Positions 30,700 to 33,415 of a stretch of 33,415 nt of DNA are shown here, one piece after another. The translations under genes were made by a program, and so were the position numbers. This stretch comes from an uncultured Pedobacter sp. (GTDB lineage Bacteria > Bacteroidota > Bacteroidia > Sphingobacteriales > Sphingobacteriaceae), in contig CALLKE010000157.1 in assembly GCA_938008555.1 (NCBI GenBank), positions 1-33,415 of the forward strand, written 5' to 3'. Under the pieces are notes generated by a model. It was not told where the DNA came from and did not search any database. It saw only the letters and a program-made list of their open reading frames with translations. The stretch's first letter is position 1. Every line of letters starts with the position of its first letter.

Positions 30700-32382
30700 A
30701 TGACTAGTGCATTAGCAACTAATGCTATTGTTCCTAAAAACATTGACACTGTATTCCACTTGAAGGCTACTCGTACTGGTGCCCCCTTAAATAAGCAGGT
30801 TCCTAGAACTTATCAGATATACACCGGCACAGGAAATCAGACAATACAATATGATGGTTCTAATGAAATTATCATAAATGGTCCTACATTGACTGGTCCC
30901 TTGATAATACAATTTGGACCAATAGCTAACATCAGGAACGCTATAGGCAGGAAATTAAACATTATTATAGTTTCCCCGATATTTCAGACCATTACTCTCA
31001 ATTCCTCTCCAGCCTTTATGAAAATCAACGGAACGAATTTGACACAGCTAAGTCATGTGATCCCAGCCGATAACATTTCCAAAGCTATTTCAGTGTTTTT
31101 CCATTCAGTGAATGTAATTAATGTAGACTATGGTTCTTCGGCTGCTTCAGTCGTGCCGAGTAGTTTCCCTAATGTGGCCAATGTAGGTACTGGAGTTGAT
31201 CTATATCGAGATACTACAGGTACCACTCTCAACTTTAGGCGGTTGAACCCTGATTATTATACGATTTTGACGCAAAATCCTGATGAGATTCAAGTACAAA
31301 ACGTAACCCCTAGAACTTTACCTAGCCGAGTGTTAGCACCTTATGCTACATTTGTCACGCCTACTGTGGTACCTATTTATACACCCAAGGATTACAAATA
31401 CAACATTGACATAGAGAGCACTCAATTTTTCATTGAAGGAAGTGCTTCTCCTATTACTACGGATATTTATGCAACCGGGTATTCTACTGTAGATTTTGCA
31501 TACTCACCACCGCCTGAATATATATTCCCCTATACTTTCAATCTCGTATTTACGAGTACAGACGATCCAGACGTTAAGCATTATGCACCAGTTACCGTAG
31601 TCCCTGATCTCACAAACGGTATCAGGTCTCTTTCTTATATGGGACATGACGGTACCAACCAATTAAAAATGTATTTTCAGAGTGTCAATCCTGCTGGTGT
31701 ACCCAAAGTTGCACTTGATCAGACTGGTAACTCTATTAATATTGGTGTTGTTAGCACGTGTCTAGCTATGGACATGCTCCGGAGTATAATATATTATGCA
31801 AGTACTGCAAGTACCATCATCAATTTTAAACAGACAGGAAATGGTTCCTCTGCCACTTTAAGAGATGTTTCTCTTATGACTAGGTGGACAGCGGGATCTT
31901 TGATCACTGATATGGATTATCATGAAAAAAGTGGGTGTTTATATGTTTTGCCTAATAATCCTGTTGGTCGTTTAGCAATTCTTCCGATATTATCTAACAC
32001 TTCAGTCGTTGTTTTTGTAAGAAGCCCTATTGTATTACCTTTGTCTTTACCTGTCGGTTCTGTTCCTTTATCTATTGCTGTTCATCCAGATACCCGTCAG
32101 ATACTGATTGCTTACAGGCCTCTTATCGGTAACATAGTCATACAGTTATTTGATCAAGATTTGGTGGCTTCTTTGATAAGTTTTACCACTACATTTGCTA
32201 CTGGTTCTGTTTCTATGTGTTTCACTACACAAGGTACCCTACTTATTCAATGGAGTGGAGACAACCGCTTGTATACCATCGGCAATAATAACTCATTTGG
32301 TGAACCCTTGTCAGGTGTTTATGTGTTGCCTGGGTATCTAACGTCTATGACCCGTAACGGATTCGGTTATACAAACGTTTAA
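30700..32382 (+). CDS. 560-aa beta-rich protein: shared N-domain plus propeller-like C-terminus
   Basis: A 560-aa protein with no membrane segment. Residues 1-135 match, motif by motif, the truncated protein at the left end (17-416), so they form a shared domain, perhaps a capsid anchor. Residues about 320-555 carry repeating strand patterns such as ITDMDYHEKSGCLYVLP, PLSIAVHPDTRQILIAY and SMCFTTQGTLLIQWSGDNRLYTI, like blades of a beta-propeller. Together with the promoter shared with the capsid protein, this suggests a spike, vertex or host-attachment protein, but no family is certain. The codons here are noticeably T-rich at third positions compared with nearby plus-strand genes. Confidence 0.75.
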   Translation: MTSALATNAIVPKNIDTVFHLKATRTGAPLNKQVPRTYQIYTGTGNQTIQYDGSNEIIINGPTLTGPLIIQFGPIANIRNAIGRKLNIIIVSPIFQTITLNSSPAFMKINGTNLTQLSHVIPADNISKAISVFFHSVNVINVDYGSSAASVVPSSFPNVANVGTGVDLYRDTTGTTLNFRRLNPDYYTILTQNPDEIQVQNVTPRTLPSRVLAPYATFVTPTVVPIYTPKDYKYNIDIESTQFFIEGSASPITTDIYATGYSTVDFAYSPPPEYIFPYTFNLVFTSTDDPDVKHYAPVTVVPDLTNGIRSLSYMGHDGTNQLKMYFQSVNPAGVPKVALDQTGNSINIGVVSTCLAMDMLRSIIYYASTASTIINFKQTGNGSSATLRDVSLMTRWTAGSLITDMDYHEKSGCLYVLPNNPVGRLAILPILSNTSVVVFVRSPIVLPLSLPVGSVPLSIAVHPDTRQILIAYRPLIGNIVIQLFDQDLVASLISFTTTFATGSVSMCFTTQGTLLIQWSGDNRLYTIGNNNSFGEPLSGVYVLPGYLTSMTRNGFGYTNV

Positions 32383-32416
32383 ATACTTACCCAAAACCTC
32401 ATTACTTTGTAAAACT

Positions 32417-32614
32417 ATGTCTACTCCTGGCCGTCTCTCTATCAATGTTCTTTACTTTGCTACACCTGGCTCTCGTCCTGTTATTGCTTCCAGTTCTGTA
32501 CTTTATACCGACGTTAATGTTGCCCTCAATAGCCTTACTGCTATGCTTTATGGACCTTCTCTGATACCTTATTTGCCTGTTGTAGAAGAACCTCCACCAG
32601 AACCAAGCGAATAA
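32417..32614 (+). CDS. 65-aa protein, unknown
   Basis: A 65-aa protein starting MSTPGRLSINVLYFATPG and ending in a Pro/Glu tail (VVEEPPPEPSE). It is moderately hydrophobic but has no clear transmembrane helix. It follows the 560-aa gene by 34 nt with similar base use, so it may be co-transcribed. The function is unknown. The stop is within AATAAA. Confidence 0.5.
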   Translation: MSTPGRLSINVLYFATPGSRPVIASSSVLYTDVNVALNSLTAMLYGPSLIPYLPVVEEPPPEPSE

Positions 32615-32645
32615 AAAGGAATTATTTTGAATGTTTTTTATTTAT

Positions 32646-33074
32646 TTACAACAAACTAGTGAAAATAACGATTCCTATTACAAACGCTCCAAGATACAAG
32701 AAAATATGAGTATCATCTTGTTGTACTGTAAAGTCAGATATGTCGTTCATCTCTGGGTCTATTATTTGTCCTGGTTGTAATGCTGGCCTGCTTCTTTCCT
32801 TTAATCTAGCACTTACCAAGTTTTGCAATGCCATCTGTTTATACTTATTATTGTAATTTGAACCAGAGAAATAGGCCATAGTGCGCATATCAGGATATGC
32901 AGCTCTCCTCGCAGTTACTTTTGTTTCATCTACATCTAGCGTGTAAGGAGATTGCATGAACTTTTCAGTTCCGAAGGTGTCTTGGTAGGCCTGGTTAGTT
33001 CTTTGATATTTTTCTATGTCAGGTTCTACTCCTTCGTTTTTTCTTAGATGTTTATATTTTAATTTTGAGGCCAT
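32646..33074 (-). CDS. C-tail-anchored membrane protein (142 aa)
   Basis: A 142-aa protein with a basic N-terminus (MASKLKYKHLRKN), a polar middle and a single C-terminal hydrophobic helix (about 124-142, HIFLYLGAFVIGIVIFTSLL) that ends at the stop: a tail anchor. It is likely a virion membrane protein with its bulk on the cytosolic side. An atctaaaat box (33088-33096) reads ATTTTAGAT toward the gene, 14 nt upstream. Confidence 0.7.
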   Translation of the reverse strand: MASKLKYKHLRKNEGVEPDIEKYQRTNQAYQDTFGTEKFMQSPYTLDVDETKVTARRAAYPDMRTMAYFSGSNYNNKYKQMALQNLVSARLKERSRPALQPGQIIDPEMNDISDFTVQQDDTHIFLYLGAFVIGIVIFTSLL

Positions 33075-33106
33075 ATATTGTGTTTGTATCTAAAATTAGA
33101 CTTTTC

Positions 33107-33415
33107 TTATCCATAATTGCGCAAAGCATTTGTTGCAGCATCTGAGATCATATTTGCTGTCATTCCGTAAACTACATTTAATACGATAGCTTCAACTCCA
33201 TATTTGAATAGAACGTTTATAGCTCCATCGGTAAATCTTTCATTCACCAAGCTTCCGGTGATGAATAATGTGAACATTCCGATAATACCCCCTAATAAGG
33301 CATGCCAGAAGGAAATTCCTTGAAGTGGATGTCTGAATACTCCTGAAGTTCCGCATTGGAACCATTTATAGACGTAAAAAGTAATCAATCCTTTTATCAA
33401 GAATAAAGCTAAGTC
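33107..33415 (-). CDS. Partial multi-pass membrane protein (N-terminus off the right end)
   Basis: The frame is open to the right end: five more codons (DLALF) precede the first possible TTG, and there is no ATG, so the gene is truncated at its 5' end. About 102 residues are visible. Hydrophobic segments include LALFLIKGLITFYVY, a Gly-rich helix ISFWHALLGGIIGMFTLFITG, and a later stretch, VEAIVLNVVYG. It is an integral membrane protein of unknown family. Being incomplete here, it confirms that sequence is missing beyond the right end. Confidence 0.7.
   Translation of the reverse strand, partial: DLALFLIKGLITFYVYKWFQCGTSGVFRHPLQGISFWHALLGGIIGMFTLFITGSLVNERFTDGAINVLFKYGVEAIVLNVVYGMTANMISDAATNALRNYG

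Overview
This window looks like a nearly complete genome fragment of a small eukaryotic double-stranded DNA virus of the nucleocytovirus lineage, most like the mriyaviruses (class Mriyaviricetes: yaravirus and the Pleurochrysis endemic-virus group, known genomes about 35-45 kb). The evidence is a double jelly-roll major capsid protein (MCP), an A32-type packaging ATPase, a RuvC/A22-type Holliday junction resolvase, a YqaJ-type exonuclease, a TFIIB-like factor, an archaeo-eukaryotic primase fused to a UL9-like helicase, and a small stand-alone HUH endonuclease. I see no DNA polymerase and no RNA polymerase subunit, which fits a virus that uses the host nucleus. The HUH-plus-no-polymerase combination is what points to mriyaviruses. 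The host is probably a protist; the sequence does not say which. Bases 1-16 are an untrimmed Illumina adapter tail, and the first and last genes run off the ends, so some sequence is missing.

Layout. 17-2372: partial beta-rich protein, an internally duplicated 158-aa protein, a Cys-rich glycoprotein-like membrane protein and a small membrane protein. 2394-4122: a 551-aa protein apparently split by a 73-nt GT-AG intron. 4119-6591: small proteins, the HUH endonuclease and an AT-hook protein. 6593-8239: three small regulatory-looking genes, two of them behind a duplicated TATA promoter with a (CAA)n leader. 8240-8875: 636 bp without a convincing gene, rich in GGGTTA boxes and palindromes, my best candidate for the replication origin or control region. 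8876-10186: small Cys-rich and membrane proteins. 10248-14968: primase-helicase, packaging ATPase and a helical protein. 14976-18637: nuclear-type basic protein, membrane proteins, YqaJ nuclease and a Cys-rich protein. 18669-21955: unknown protein, TFIIB-like factor and resolvase. 21965-28754: membrane protein and a 2116-aa coiled-coil protein occupying about 19% of the window. 28789-33415: a possible myristoylated protein, the MCP, its divergent partner with a beta-propeller-like C-terminus, and membrane proteins.

How it works together (inference). The HUH protein would nick an origin to start rolling-circle-type replication, with the primase-helicase supporting a host polymerase. YqaJ and RuvC would process recombination intermediates and resolve concatemers for the ATPase to package into an MCP capsid; the long coiled-coil protein could set capsid size.

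Regulation is visible in the DNA. An ATTTAGAAA box, pointing toward the gene, lies just before many start codons, often as mirror pairs between divergent genes (MCP, coiled-coil, resolvase, membrane proteins: late-like). An AGAGGGTTA box precedes a second set including the primase-helicase. TATA promoters precede a third set. Convergent gene pairs share AATAAA/TTTATT palindromes across their stop codons, as expected for host-type polyadenylation on both strands.
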